Shown here one piece after another: positions 34,122 through 43,427 of a stretch of DNA of 60,923 nucleotides. How positions within the stretch are numbered: position 1 is the first letter of the stretch; each line of letters begins with the position of its first letter. Origin of the DNA: Bradyrhizobium frederickii (GTDB lineage: Bacteria > Pseudomonadota > Alphaproteobacteria > Rhizobiales > Xanthobacteraceae); NCBI RefSeq assembly GCF_004570865.1, contig NZ_SPQS01000030.1, positions 1-60,923 of the forward strand, written 5' to 3'. The translations under genes and the position numbers were made by a program. The notes below the pieces were generated by a model, which was not told the origin of the DNA, searched no databases, and was given only the letters and a program-made list of their open reading frames with translations.

Positions 34122-34323
34122 CGCCTTGTCCTTCGATATGATCCAACCAATCAGGGTGACCTGCAGCCCAGAAAAGCTCGTTGGCTAAACGAAAGCCCTC
34201 GGCGCCCCCAGAACGCGCGGCCCCACGTTCGCGCGCGTAAACGCTACCATCTGAAATTGTGTTTCGTCCAGAGAGAGGCCTGCTGGTGATGCAGCCATGC
34301 TTGCGTGCAAGTTCGATTGCCAT
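34102..34323 (-). CDS. Hypothetical small protein, unrecognised
   Basis: This 73-residue protein starts MAIELARKHGC; the rest is polar with few hydrophobics apart from GFRLANELFWAAGHPDWLDHIEG. It ends inside the start of the 163-residue gene (20-base overlap), as in coupled small operons such as toxin-antitoxin or immunity pairs, but no such family is recognisable. GGAAG precedes the ATG. It is divergent from the cyclase/ATPase gene, 83 bases away. Confidence 0.45.
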   Translation of the reverse strand: MAIELARKHGCITSRPLSGRNTISDGSVYARERGAARSGGAEGFRLANELFWAAGHPDWLDHIEGQGDGRQDI

Positions 34324-34406
34324 GAATCTTCCGATAGGTAATCTTGCGTCAGGCTCCTCGCGAGCGCCGATCGAAGGACGGTGCTGCGACTTTTGAAGGC
34401 ACGGAA

Positions 34407-37400
34407 ATGCATTGTGCCGCGTGTCAGTCGGCGATCGACCCAGGCGACAGCTGGTGCTCCAAGTGCGGGGTGGCCGTGCGGCGCTCCGAACCAGAGAGCG
34501 AACGGCGGTTCGTGACGATTCTCCGTGCCGATGTCGTGGATTCGACCGGGCTCGTTGCCGATCTCGATCCGGAGGCGGCGGTCTCGCGCCTGGAGCCGGC
34601 GTTGGCTGCGATGAGAGGCGCGGTACGTCAGTTCGGAGGCATCGTCAGCAAGGAGTTGGGCGACGGGCTCTCTGCGGTGTTTGGTGCTCCGATCGCTGAC
34701 GACAATCATGCGCCGCTGGCCTGCCACGCGGCGATCGAGTTGGTCCGGCGTGTTGCCGGTCTCGGTGACCCCGGCCTTCAGGTTCGGGTGGGTCTCCACT
34801 CCGGCCATGTCGTTGCCTATATGGTCGCCAGCGAGTTTTCCAAGGTCTACGAGATTGGCGGGGCGGCCCAGCACCTGGCCGCCCGGCTGGAGGCGGCGGC
34901 CGAGGCGAATCAGATCTACGTGTCGAAGGCCTGCCAGGAGCTTGCCGAAGGGCACGTCCGATTCGAGTTTCTGGGTGACAAGCCGCTGCGCGGCTTCAAT
35001 CAGTCCGTGCCGGTCTATCGGATCGTTGGGGCCAGCGATCTGTCGAGCTGGCGGGTACGGCGTGCGCGCAGCGTCTCGCGATTCGTCGATCGGACGACCG
35101 AGCGCGCGTTGCTGGCCCGTGCGGTCGAGAGCGCCGGAACGGGCCGGCAGACGGTTCTGCTGCTGGGCGATGCCGGTATCGGCAAATCGCGGCTCGCGCA
35201 CGAATTTGTCCAGGAGCTCAGGCCTCACGGTTGGCGCCTGATCGACGCCGAGTGCAGCCCGAACCTCCAGGGGGCGCCGTTCAGCACGCTCAAGCGGCTC
35301 CTGCTCTCGGCGCTGGAGTCGGTCGCCAAGGAGCCCGGCAGCCCCCCAGATCCCCGGAACGATCTGGTTGAGATTCAGCGTTGCGCCCTTGACGCGGTGC
35401 TCGATCTGCCGATTGCGGATCCGCAATGGAATCAGCTCGAGCCTCACGCCCGGGGACGTGCGATTTCCGAGGTCAGCTGCGCCATCGTCGAGGGTATCGC
35501 CCGTCGCCAGCCAACGGTTCTCCTAATCGAGGACCTGCACTGGATCGACCGGGCCAGCGATACGATCATGGCGACGATCGCTTCGCTTCAGGTGCCGGGC
35601 CTTCTCGTCCTCCTCACATCCAGGCCAAACGGCATGCCGGTCTGGATTGCGCGCTGCCGCGCCGAGATCGTTGCGATGCAGCCTCTCGACGATCATTCAG
35701 GACTGGCCATGCTGGCCGACATGCTCGGTCCCTCTACGGCGAATGACGATCTGAAGAATCGGATCATTTCGCACACGGCCAATGTCCCTCTGTTCATCGA
35801 GGAAGTCTGCCGCGGGCTTCGGGATAGCGGTACACTCCATGGCCAATGGGGCGATCTCGCGCTGATGCGTCCGATCGAGGAGCTCGGCATTCCCTCGAGT
35901 ATTCAGGGCGTCATTGCAGCGCGGCTGGATCGGGTGTCGCGGCAGGAGCGGTCGGTCCTACAGGTAGCGGCTGCGCTGGGCCCGCGATCGAGCGTGGCGA
36001 TGCTGCGCACGCTCCTTGAGCTGCGCGAGGATACGCTGCAGGATTGTCTCGCGTCGCTTGATCGCGCCGAACTGCTGGTGAGGATCGACAGCGACTTGGG
36101 CGATGTAGTCGAGTTCCGGCACGAGATGGTCCGTCAGGTGACCTATGATTCCATGGTCGAAAAGGTGCGCGAAGGCATTCACGCGCGCATTCTTGCGAGG
36201 CTGGAGAGCGACGGGGCGGGCGCGGATGAGCCCGATGCTCTGTGCTATCACGCGGTGCGCGCCCGCGATTGGCTCAAGGCCTTCGGCCACGGCAGGAGCG
36301 CGGGTCGAAAATGCTTGAGCCGCTCGGCATTTTCGGACGCGGCCAGCTACTTCGAGATCGCGATGGGCTCGCTCGACAAGACGCCGATGGCGCCTGTGCG
36401 GGAGACGGATGCCATCGATTTGCGGATGGAAGCTCGTGCGGCATTCATCGCGTCCGGCCAGGTGACCGAGTGGCTGGATCTCGGAAAGGAGGCCGAGCGG
36501 CGGGCGGGAGCGATCGATGACATCGGACGCAAGGTCGCCGCCATGACGGTCAGGGCCGGCGCACAGAACTTCTTCGGAGCGCCGGTCGAAGCCGTCGCGG
36601 TTTCCGAGGAAGTGGTGCGGCTCGCCGAAGAGTGGGGCAATGCGGGGTGGCTTAACCTCGCGCGATACGGTCTCGGACAGGCCTATTTCCTCGCCGGCCG
36701 CTATCGCGAAGCAGGGCAGATGTTGGCCGTCGCTCACGCCCAATTGGAGGGACCGCAAGCGAGCGCCCCGATCGGCACGACCCCGCGATCCCTCCTCCTC
36801 CTCTGCTGCATGATGAACAGCATCACCCACACCGTCATGGGTGAGCTCGCCGCCGCCGAGCAGCTCCAGCAACAGGCCGCCGAGATCGCCGAGGAGACCG
36901 GCCGTCCCTACGACCGCGTCGCCGCCGCCTATAGCGGCGGCTGGCTGAAGCTTGGTCAGAACGATCCCACGGCGGCCGCTGCCATTCTCGAAGACGGCTT
37001 TGTGCTGGCGCAGAAGCACGGCATCCGGCTGTTCGTGCCGGTGCTCGCCTGCCACCTCGGCATGGCCTATCTGGAGCAGGGGCTGTTCGACCGGGCGCGC
37101 GGCATGCTGACCGAGGCGCGCGAGGAGGCGAAGGCGGTCGGCTATACCTCGGCGGTGCTGCGCAGCTCGATCTACCTGGCGCTCGCGACCTGGCGTCTCG
37201 GCGATGTTCAGGCGGCGCAGAACATGTTGCGCGAAGCGCGCAACACCGCCCGCCAGCAGGGGTTTTCAGGTCTCGAGGCCGAAGCCCTGTTCGGCGAGGC
37301 CGTGGTGACGCCTGTCGCCAGCGAGAACGGCAAGGCGGCCGTCCTCGCGTCCTTGCGCGGGGCAATCGCGATCGCGTCCGAAAGCGGCGCGCTGCCGCTG

Positions 37401-37460
37401 CAGCGCAAGGCCGAGGCAATGCTGGCCGGGATGCTGGCGCGCGGCGGCGAGTTGATCTGA
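34407..37460 (+). CDS. Zinc-ribbon / class III nucleotide cyclase / STAND ATPase / TPR protein
   Basis: This 1017-residue signalling protein starts with a zinc ribbon (C3, C6, C17, C20). A class III cyclase domain (about 35-190) has the metal aspartates D42 or D45 (ADVVDST) and D86 (KELGDG). A STAND-type ATPase module (about 220-600) has Walker A GDAGIGKS (254-261) and Walker B VLLIEDLHWID. Helical TPR-like repeats fill the rest (about 640-1010). In the cyclase, the usual V-N-x-A-A-R reads QHLAAR, so the transition-state Asn is His. It may make cAMP in response to a ligand, or have lost catalysis. ATG at 34407 follows AAGG. Confidence 0.87.
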   Translation: MHCAACQSAIDPGDSWCSKCGVAVRRSEPESERRFVTILRADVVDSTGLVADLDPEAAVSRLEPALAAMRGAVRQFGGIVSKELGDGLSAVFGAPIADDNHAPLACHAAIELVRRVAGLGDPGLQVRVGLHSGHVVAYMVASEFSKVYEIGGAAQHLAARLEAAAEANQIYVSKACQELAEGHVRFEFLGDKPLRGFNQSVPVYRIVGASDLSSWRVRRARSVSRFVDRTTERALLARAVESAGTGRQTVLLLGDAGIGKSRLAHEFVQELRPHGWRLIDAECSPNLQGAPFSTLKRLLLSALESVAKEPGSPPDPRNDLVEIQRCALDAVLDLPIADPQWNQLEPHARGRAISEVSCAIVEGIARRQPTVLLIEDLHWIDRASDTIMATIASLQVPGLLVLLTSRPNGMPVWIARCRAEIVAMQPLDDHSGLAMLADMLGPSTANDDLKNRIISHTANVPLFIEEVCRGLRDSGTLHGQWGDLALMRPIEELGIPSSIQGVIAARLDRVSRQERSVLQVAAALGPRSSVAMLRTLLELREDTLQDCLASLDRAELLVRIDSDLGDVVEFRHEMVRQVTYDSMVEKVREGIHARILARLESDGAGADEPDALCYHAVRARDWLKAFGHGRSAGRKCLSRSAFSDAASYFEIAMGSLDKTPMAPVRETDAIDLRMEARAAFIASGQVTEWLDLGKEAERRAGAIDDIGRKVAAMTVRAGAQNFFGAPVEAVAVSEEVVRLAEEWGNAGWLNLARYGLGQAYFLAGRYREAGQMLAVAHAQLEGPQASAPIGTTPRSLLLLCCMMNSITHTVMGELAAAEQLQQQAAEIAEETGRPYDRVAAAYSGGWLKLGQNDPTAAAAILEDGFVLAQKHGIRLFVPVLACHLGMAYLEQGLFDRARGMLTEAREEAKAVGYTSAVLRSSIYLALATWRLGDVQAAQNMLREARNTARQQGFSGLEAEALFGEAVVTPVASENGKAAVLASLRGAIAIASESGALPLQRKAEAMLAGMLARGGELI

Positions 37461-37548
37461 GGCCGCTCCTGGCCGGCACCGACTGTCGCCGCGGAAGCGT
37501 GGGGGAGCCGACATGTCAAAAAAATCTCGCACGTGCACAATGGGTTAG

Positions 37549-37570
37549 CTACTGTGCATGGGGTTGTTTT
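37549..37570 (+). repeat. 22-base dispersed repeat, copy B
   Basis: Identical over 22 bases to 275-296 (core ACTGTGCATGGGGTTGTTTT), same strand. The 307-base stretch 37461-37767 holds no other feature I can support apart from the promoter presumably used by opgC. Confidence 0.6.
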
Positions 37571-37767
37571 TCGATATTTTGATTGGGCGCCGGGTCCGGG
37601 CGGCCGCGGGGCAGCCCGCTCAGCGCAATGACGAGCGGTTGCACGGAGGCCCAGCTGGGCTAACGTCGGCACCAGCCGCAGCGCTAGGTGACTTTTGAGA
37701 GATTCTTTTTAGCATTCCATTTTGCCGGCGCCGCGATGGCGCGACGCCCAGCGAGAGAGGCGGGGCC

Positions 37768-38988
37768 ATGCTCACCCGGGACCAGTCAGCTCTGTTGTCG
37801 CCGGTCGAGCGCGACCTGCGGCTCGATCTCTTCCGCGGCATCGGCCTGTGGATGATCTTCCTCGACCACATCCCGCATGACGTCGTGGCCTGGCTGACCT
37901 TGCGCAATTTCGGCTTCAGCGACGCCGCCGAGTTCTTCGTTTTCATCTCGGGCTACCTGGTCGGCTGGATCTACGGGCCGATCGTCGCCGGCGGCTGGTT
38001 TCTTGCCGCGGTGAAGCGGCTGTGGCGTCGCGCGGCCGAATTGTATGTCGCGCACATCATGCTGTTCCTGCTGTTCACGGCGCAGATCGCCCGCACCGCG
38101 CGCCGCTTCGACAATCCGATGTATCAGCACGAATTCAATGTGTTCAACTTCCTGTCGCATCCGGACGAGCTGATCGGGCAGGCGATCGTACTGAAGTACA
38201 AGCCGGTCAATCTCGACGTGCTGCCGCTCTACATCGTGCTGGTGCTGGCCGCGCCGTTCGTCGTGTGGTGCCTGGTGCGCCGGCCGAACCTGACGCTCGC
38301 CGGCTCCGTGGTGCTCTACGTGCTGTCGCGCTGGTTCGACTGGAACATCGCCTCCTATCCGACCGGCACGACCTGGTACTTCAACCCGTTCTGCTGGCAG
38401 CTGATGTTCGTGTTCGCTGCCTGGTGCGGCATCGGCCAGATCGACAAGATTGCCGGATGGGTGTGGTCGAAGGCGACGATGGGGCTGGCCGCGGTCTGGC
38501 TGGTCTTCGCGCTGCTGATCGTGATGACCTGGCACGTCCCCGCGCTCGAGGCGTTGATCCCGAGATCGATGATCAAGGCGATCTACCCGATCGACAAAAC
38601 CGATCTCGACATGCTGCGCTTCACGCATTTCCTGGCGCTGGCGATCTGGGTGACCCATTTCATCTCGCGCAAATGGCGGGCGCTGCATTCGACATGGCTG
38701 CGGCCCGTCATCCTCTGCGGCCAGCATTCACTGCCGATCTTCTGCCTCGGCGTGTTCCTATCGTTCTCGGCGCACTGGATCCTGACCCAGTACACCAAGG
38801 GCGTCTGGGAGCAGCTCGCCGTCTCCATCGTTGGCATCGTCATCATGATCGGCGCGGCCTGGCTGCTCGACCGCGCCAAGCGCGTGCCGAACCTGTTCGT
38901 GAAGGTGACCGAGGTCGAGGAGGACGAGGCGGCCCTGGACAACAGCGCGCCGGCGACGACCGCCGCCGCCGCGCCAGCGGCGCATTGA
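37768..38988 (+). CDS. OpgC domain-containing membrane protein
   Basis: This 406-residue inner-membrane acyltransferase has about ten hydrophobic helices and the OpgC opening RDLRLDLFRGIGLWMIFLDH followed by GFSDAAEFFVFISGYLVG. In related bacteria OpgC adds succinyl groups to osmoregulated periplasmic glucans, which matter for rhizobial hypo-osmotic adaptation and symbiosis (family knowledge). No glucan synthase gene is adjacent. The C-terminus is an alanine-rich tail. A DUF2059 gene follows after 46 bases, probably in the same transcript. Confidence 0.88.
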   Translation: MLTRDQSALLSPVERDLRLDLFRGIGLWMIFLDHIPHDVVAWLTLRNFGFSDAAEFFVFISGYLVGWIYGPIVAGGWFLAAVKRLWRRAAELYVAHIMLFLLFTAQIARTARRFDNPMYQHEFNVFNFLSHPDELIGQAIVLKYKPVNLDVLPLYIVLVLAAPFVVWCLVRRPNLTLAGSVVLYVLSRWFDWNIASYPTGTTWYFNPFCWQLMFVFAAWCGIGQIDKIAGWVWSKATMGLAAVWLVFALLIVMTWHVPALEALIPRSMIKAIYPIDKTDLDMLRFTHFLALAIWVTHFISRKWRALHSTWLRPVILCGQHSLPIFCLGVFLSFSAHWILTQYTKGVWEQLAVSIVGIVIMIGAAWLLDRAKRVPNLFVKVTEVEEDEAALDNSAPATTAAAAPAAH

Positions 38989-39034
38989 GCATCGCCAGCC
39001 GAATGTCTCGTGGAGAAGTCCAACGGAGGAGCCC

Positions 39035-39523
39035 ATGTCCAGACGTGTGTTGACGATCGCAGGCGTCCTCCTGCTCCTGGTCTGCGGCGCCTCCGCGGAA
39101 GGACCCGCACCCGAGGCGATGACCGCGGCCCGCAAGCTCATCCTCACCTTGAGGATCGCGGACCAGTATCGCGCGCAGTTGCCGCAGCTCCTGCTCAGGC
39201 TCCGGCCGGTGGTCGCGCAGGACAGGCCGGAGATCGAGCGGGACTATGACGCGATGACGGCGCCCGGCTCCGAGATCTACGCCCCGCTGCTGGCAACGAT
39301 GATCGACCAGGTCGCGGCGCTCTACGCCCAGAGCTTCAGCGTGGACGAGTTGCGCCAGATCGAGGCGTTCTATGCCCAGCCGGCCGGGAAGAAGTACTTG
39401 GAGAAATCGGATGCGCTGGCGCAGGCGAGTGCGCAAATCAGCCAGGACGTTAGCCAGAAGGCCGTCGACGAATTGAAGCAGCGCCTGATCGAGGCGCTGC
39501 GCCAGAAGGGCCACAAGCTTTAA
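39035..39523 (+). CDS. DUF2059 domain-containing secreted protein
   Basis: This 162-residue protein starts with a signal peptide (MSRRVLTIAGVLLLLVCGAS, likely cleaved near residue 21). The mature part is helical, with the DUF2059 core SVDELRQIEAFYAQPAGKKYLEK around residues 108-130 (landmarks FYAQPAGKKYL). It is probably periplasmic; the function of the family is unknown. It follows opgC and converges with the ABC permease operon. Confidence 0.85.
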   Translation: MSRRVLTIAGVLLLLVCGASAEGPAPEAMTAARKLILTLRIADQYRAQLPQLLLRLRPVVAQDRPEIERDYDAMTAPGSEIYAPLLATMIDQVAALYAQSFSVDELRQIEAFYAQPAGKKYLEKSDALAQASAQISQDVSQKAVDELKQRLIEALRQKGHKL

Positions 39524-39537
39524 GGCTCCGGCGCGCC

Positions 39538-40650
39538 TCACGCCAGAAACGCGCGAAACCTCCGCAGCGCGATCACGAAGAAGACGCCGCCGATCACGGC
39601 GAGCGCGGCAAGCTGCGGCCACACCGCCTCCAGGCCCGCCCCGCGGAACAGGATCGCCTGTGCCAGCATCACGAAATGGGTGTTGGGCGCCGCCAGCATG
39701 ATGTCCTGGACGAATTGCGGCATGCTCTCCCGCGGCGTCATGCTGCCCGACAGGGTTTGCAGCGGCAGCAGGATCATGATCAGCAGCATGCCGAACTGCG
39801 GCATCGATCCGGCGACGGTCGCAAGAAAGATGCCCATGCTGGTGGTGGCAAACAGCTGCAGCGCGGCGCCGACGAGAAACAGCGCCAGCGAGCCGTCGAT
39901 CGTGACTTGCAGCCATCCCTTCACGACGAAGGCGATCGACAGCGCCGAGGCGACCAGCACCACCGCGCCCATCGACCAGACCTTGCTCACCATGATCTCC
40001 AGCGGCGTGACCGGCATCACCAGGAGGTGCTCGATCGTGCCGTGCTCGCGCTCGCGGATCAGCGCCGCGCCGGTCAGGATGATCGAGAGCATGGTGATCG
40101 AGGTGATCACATGGTCGATGGCGCCGAACCAGGATTTCTTCAGCTCCGGATTGAACCGTGCCCGCAGCGCCAGCTCGATCGGCACGGTCTGGGCATCGCG
40201 CGTGCGCGCCAGGAACTCGGCGATTTCCGCGCTGACGATCTGCTCGATATAACCGCCGCCGTTAAACGCCTGCGAGATCCGCGTCGCATCGACATTGAGC
40301 TGGATGCTGGGCGATTTGCGCGCCAAGAGGTCGCGCTGGAAGTCGGGCGGGATGTCGAGGGCGAAGGTGTCGAGGCCGGCGTCCATCCTGCGGTCCATCT
40401 CGTATTGCGAGATCAGGCGCGGCTCGGAGAAATAGGGCGGCGTGAACGCCATCCCGATCCTGGTCGAGACCGGCGAATGGTCCTCGTCGACGATGGCGAT
40501 CGCGGCGTGGTTCAGGGTTTCGGGCAGCGCCTTGGCGCCGGCATAAACCGCCAGCGTGAAGGAATACACGATCAGCACGAGCAGCATGGGGTCGCGGACG
40601 AGGCCGCGCAATTCCTTGATGCCGAGCTGGAGCACGTTGTCGATGCGCAT
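39538..40650 (-). CDS. ABC-2 type permease
   Basis: This 370-residue permease has one N-terminal helix (about 24-42), a large periplasmic domain (about 45-170) and five or six C-terminal helices. The cytoplasmic loop REREHGTIEHLLVMPVTPLEI is the ABC-2 hallmark that contacts the ATPase. It is the last gene of a three-gene efflux operon; its start lies 2 bases after the upstream stop. It would pair with the RbbA-like fusion, resembling the YhhJ position in E. coli-type yhiI-rbbA-yhhJ operons. Confidence 0.9.
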   Translation of the reverse strand: MRIDNVLQLGIKELRGLVRDPMLLVLIVYSFTLAVYAGAKALPETLNHAAIAIVDEDHSPVSTRIGMAFTPPYFSEPRLISQYEMDRRMDAGLDTFALDIPPDFQRDLLARKSPSIQLNVDATRISQAFNGGGYIEQIVSAEIAEFLARTRDAQTVPIELALRARFNPELKKSWFGAIDHVITSITMLSIILTGAALIREREHGTIEHLLVMPVTPLEIMVSKVWSMGAVVLVASALSIAFVVKGWLQVTIDGSLALFLVGAALQLFATTSMGIFLATVAGSMPQFGMLLIMILLPLQTLSGSMTPRESMPQFVQDIMLAAPNTHFVMLAQAILFRGAGLEAVWPQLAALAVIGGVFFVIALRRFRAFLA

Positions 40651-40652
40651 GG

Positions 40653-43427
40653 TCAGCGGGCCTGTTTCTTCAGCAGCATCGTGCCGACGATCACCAGGAC
40701 CGGGACCATGATGGCGAGCGCCAGGAGATCGTTGTGGAGGGTGTCGAACGCCAGGCCCTTGGAGAAGGTGCCGCGCGAGATCGTGACGAAATAAGTGGTG
40801 GGATAAAGCCGTCCGATCAGCGCGCCTGCTCCCTGGAGGGATGAAACCGGGTCGATCAGCCCGGAATATTGGATGGCCGGAATCAGCGTGATCAGCACCG
40901 TGCCGAACAGGGCCGCGATCTGGCTGTTCATGAAGGCCGAGATCACCATCCCCATGCCGGTCGTCGCCGTGACGTAGAGCAGCGCGGCCAGCGCATAGGT
41001 CGAAAAGCTCCCGGTGAACGGCACCCGGAAGACCGCGAGGGCAAAGCCGACGAGGAGCAGGAAATTGCCGAAGGCCAGCACGACATAGGGCAGCTGCGTG
41101 CCGAGCAAGAATTCCAGCCGCGTCACCGGCGTCACGTAGAAATTGACGATCGATCCGAGCTCCTTCTCGCGCACCACCGCCAGCGCGGCGAGCACCGCCG
41201 GAATCATCACCAGCAGCAGCGGGATGATGCCCGGCGCCATGGCGACCACGCTGATGACGTCCGGATTGTAGCGGTAGCGCACCTGGAGCTGGTAGGTGCC
41301 GGCGACCGCCGCCTCGCCATAGAGCTCGCGGCCTTTCTGCGCGAGCCAGCTGGCGTGGATCGCCTGGGCGTAGGAGCGCAGCGTCTCGGCCCGCGTCGGA
41401 TTGGCGCCGTCGACCCAGGCGCCGATCTCGACATGGCGGCCGCGGCTGACGTCGCGGCCGAAGCCCGGCGGCAGCTCGATGGCGAGGCCGATCTCGCCGG
41501 CGCGCATGCGGCGGTCGAGATCGGCATAGTCGGTGATCGGCGATTTCTCGGTGAAATAGCGCGAGCCGGCGATCTGGAGGCTGTAGTCGCGGCTGATCGT
41601 GCTGTCGTCGCGATCGAGCACGGCGAAGGTCAGGTTCTCGACGTCCATGCTGATGCCGTAGCCGAGCACGAACAATAGTAGCACGCTGCCGAGGATCGCG
41701 AGCGTGGCGCGGATCGGATCGCGCCGCAGCTCGAGCGCCTCGCGCCGGGAATAGGCGAGCATGCGCGTTGCATTGAATGCGGCTGTGCGCCGGGCGGGCG
41801 GCGCGGCGGCTGCCGGTGCGGGCGCCCGTAAGGCGGCCGCCGGCCGGCTGGCCGGCTCCGTCGTGTCCGCGATCGCCTCTTCCAGGCAGGCGATGAAGGC
41901 CTGCTCCAGCGTCGCGGTGCCGCGCGCCGCCACGATCGCCGCAGGCGTGTCCGACGTCAGCACCTTGCCGGCATGCATCAGCGAGATCCGGTCGCAGCGC
42001 TCGGCCTCGTTCATGAAATGGGTCGAGACGAAGATGGTGACGTTGTCCTTGCGGGACAGCTCGGCGAGGATCTGCCAGAAGCGGTCGCGGGCGACCGGAT
42101 CGACGCCCGAGGTCGGCTCGTCGAGGATGAGGATGTCGGGCGCATGGATCAGGGCGACCGCCAGCGACAGCCGCTGCCGCAGCCCGAGCGGCAACGCATC
42201 GGGCAGAGAATCGGCGACCTCGGCGAGATCGAACCGGGCGATCATCTCGTCGATGCGCGCGGTGATGGTCTCCGCCGGCAGCTCGAACAGCCGCGCATGC
42301 AGATCGAGATTTTGCGCGACCGTGAGCTCCGAATAGAGCGAGAAGCCCTGCGACATGTAGCCGATGCGCCGCCGCACCGACATGTCGCCGGCATCGATGG
42401 TGTTGCCGAACAGCCGCGCGGTGCCTTGGCTGACCGGCAAGAGGCCGGTGAGCATCTTCATGGTCGTGGTCTTGCCGCATCCGTTCGAGCCGAGAAAGCC
42501 GAAGATCTCGCCCTTCCTGATGCGGAAGCTGACGTCGTCGACGGCCACGAAGCCGTTGAACCGCCGGGTCAGGTGGTCGGCCTCGATCGCGATCTCGTCA
42601 TGGTCCTCGCCGCGCGGCGGGATGACGACGCCGGCATGATCGCCGCGATCGGCTTCGGGCAAGAGACGGATGAAGGCCTCATCGAGCGTATCGGCGCCGG
42701 TCTGCCGCTTGAGCGCGGCGGGCGTTGCGGTCGCCAGCACGCGGCCGGCATTCATCGCGACCAGAAAATCGAACTGAGCGGCCTCTTCCATGTAGGCGGT
42801 CGACACGATCACGCTCATGCCGGGCCGGCTTTGGCGGATCGAGGCGATCAATTCCCAGAATTGGCGGCGCGACAACGGATCGACGCCGGTGGTCGGCTCG
42901 TCCAGGATCAGGAGCTCGGGATCGTGAATCAGCGCGCAGCACAGGCCGACCTTCTGCTTCATGCCGCCGGAGAGTTTTGCGGCCGGCCGGTCGGCGAAGG
43001 GCGTCAGCCCGGTGTCGCGCAGCAGGCCGGCGATCCGTCTGTTTCGCTCCGCCTTGTCGTGTCCGAACAGGCGGCCGAAGAAGTCGATGTTCTCGAACAC
43101 CGACAGCGTCGGATACAGGTTCTTGCCGAGCCCCTGCGGCATGTAGGCGATGTCGGGGCACACGTTGCGGCGGTGGCGCGCGCTCGCCATGTCGCCGCCG
43201 AGCACGTGGACATGCCCCTGCTGGATCGCGCGGGCGCCGGCGATCAGCGAGAGCAGGCTGGATTTGCCGACACCGTCGGGCCCAATCAGTCCGACCATGC
43301 AGCCGGATGGAAGGTCGAGGGTGATGGCTTCCAGTGCGCGGGTCTTGCCGAAGCTCAAGCCCACGTCGTCGAGATGCACCACGCTGCCGCGCCCGGCAGG
43401 CAGCTCGGCTGCGGCCCTCGTGCTCAT
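40653..43427 (-). CDS. rbbA: RbbA-like ABC transporter: two ATPases fused to an ABC-2 permease
   Basis: This 924-residue fusion has a first ATPase with Walker A GPDGVGKSS (near residue 49), signature LSGGMKQKV and Walker B LLILDEPTTGVDP. The second has Walker A GSNGCGKTT (near 314), a degenerate signature LPLGLRQRLSL and DILILDEPTSGVDP. A C-terminal permease (about 560-920) has the REKELGSIVNFYVTPVTRLE loop. The E. coli homologue is called ribosome-associated ATPase, though it is an exporter by architecture. The ATG overlaps the HlyD stop (ATGA), so a longer start at 43460 is rejected. Confidence 0.9.
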   Translation of the reverse strand: MSTRAAAELPAGRGSVVHLDDVGLSFGKTRALEAITLDLPSGCMVGLIGPDGVGKSSLLSLIAGARAIQQGHVHVLGGDMASARHRRNVCPDIAYMPQGLGKNLYPTLSVFENIDFFGRLFGHDKAERNRRIAGLLRDTGLTPFADRPAAKLSGGMKQKVGLCCALIHDPELLILDEPTTGVDPLSRRQFWELIASIRQSRPGMSVIVSTAYMEEAAQFDFLVAMNAGRVLATATPAALKRQTGADTLDEAFIRLLPEADRGDHAGVVIPPRGEDHDEIAIEADHLTRRFNGFVAVDDVSFRIRKGEIFGFLGSNGCGKTTTMKMLTGLLPVSQGTARLFGNTIDAGDMSVRRRIGYMSQGFSLYSELTVAQNLDLHARLFELPAETITARIDEMIARFDLAEVADSLPDALPLGLRQRLSLAVALIHAPDILILDEPTSGVDPVARDRFWQILAELSRKDNVTIFVSTHFMNEAERCDRISLMHAGKVLTSDTPAAIVAARGTATLEQAFIACLEEAIADTTEPASRPAAALRAPAPAAAAPPARRTAAFNATRMLAYSRREALELRRDPIRATLAILGSVLLLFVLGYGISMDVENLTFAVLDRDDSTISRDYSLQIAGSRYFTEKSPITDYADLDRRMRAGEIGLAIELPPGFGRDVSRGRHVEIGAWVDGANPTRAETLRSYAQAIHASWLAQKGRELYGEAAVAGTYQLQVRYRYNPDVISVVAMAPGIIPLLLVMIPAVLAALAVVREKELGSIVNFYVTPVTRLEFLLGTQLPYVVLAFGNFLLLVGFALAVFRVPFTGSFSTYALAALLYVTATTGMGMVISAFMNSQIAALFGTVLITLIPAIQYSGLIDPVSSLQGAGALIGRLYPTTYFVTISRGTFSKGLAFDTLHNDLLALAIMVPVLVIVGTMLLKKQAR

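Noticed and set aside
39538..42480. Fusion of the two ABC permease frames into one 980-residue protein
   Set aside because: The upstream part is in a different frame from the RbbA-like gene; the real genes are separate, with a start at 40650.
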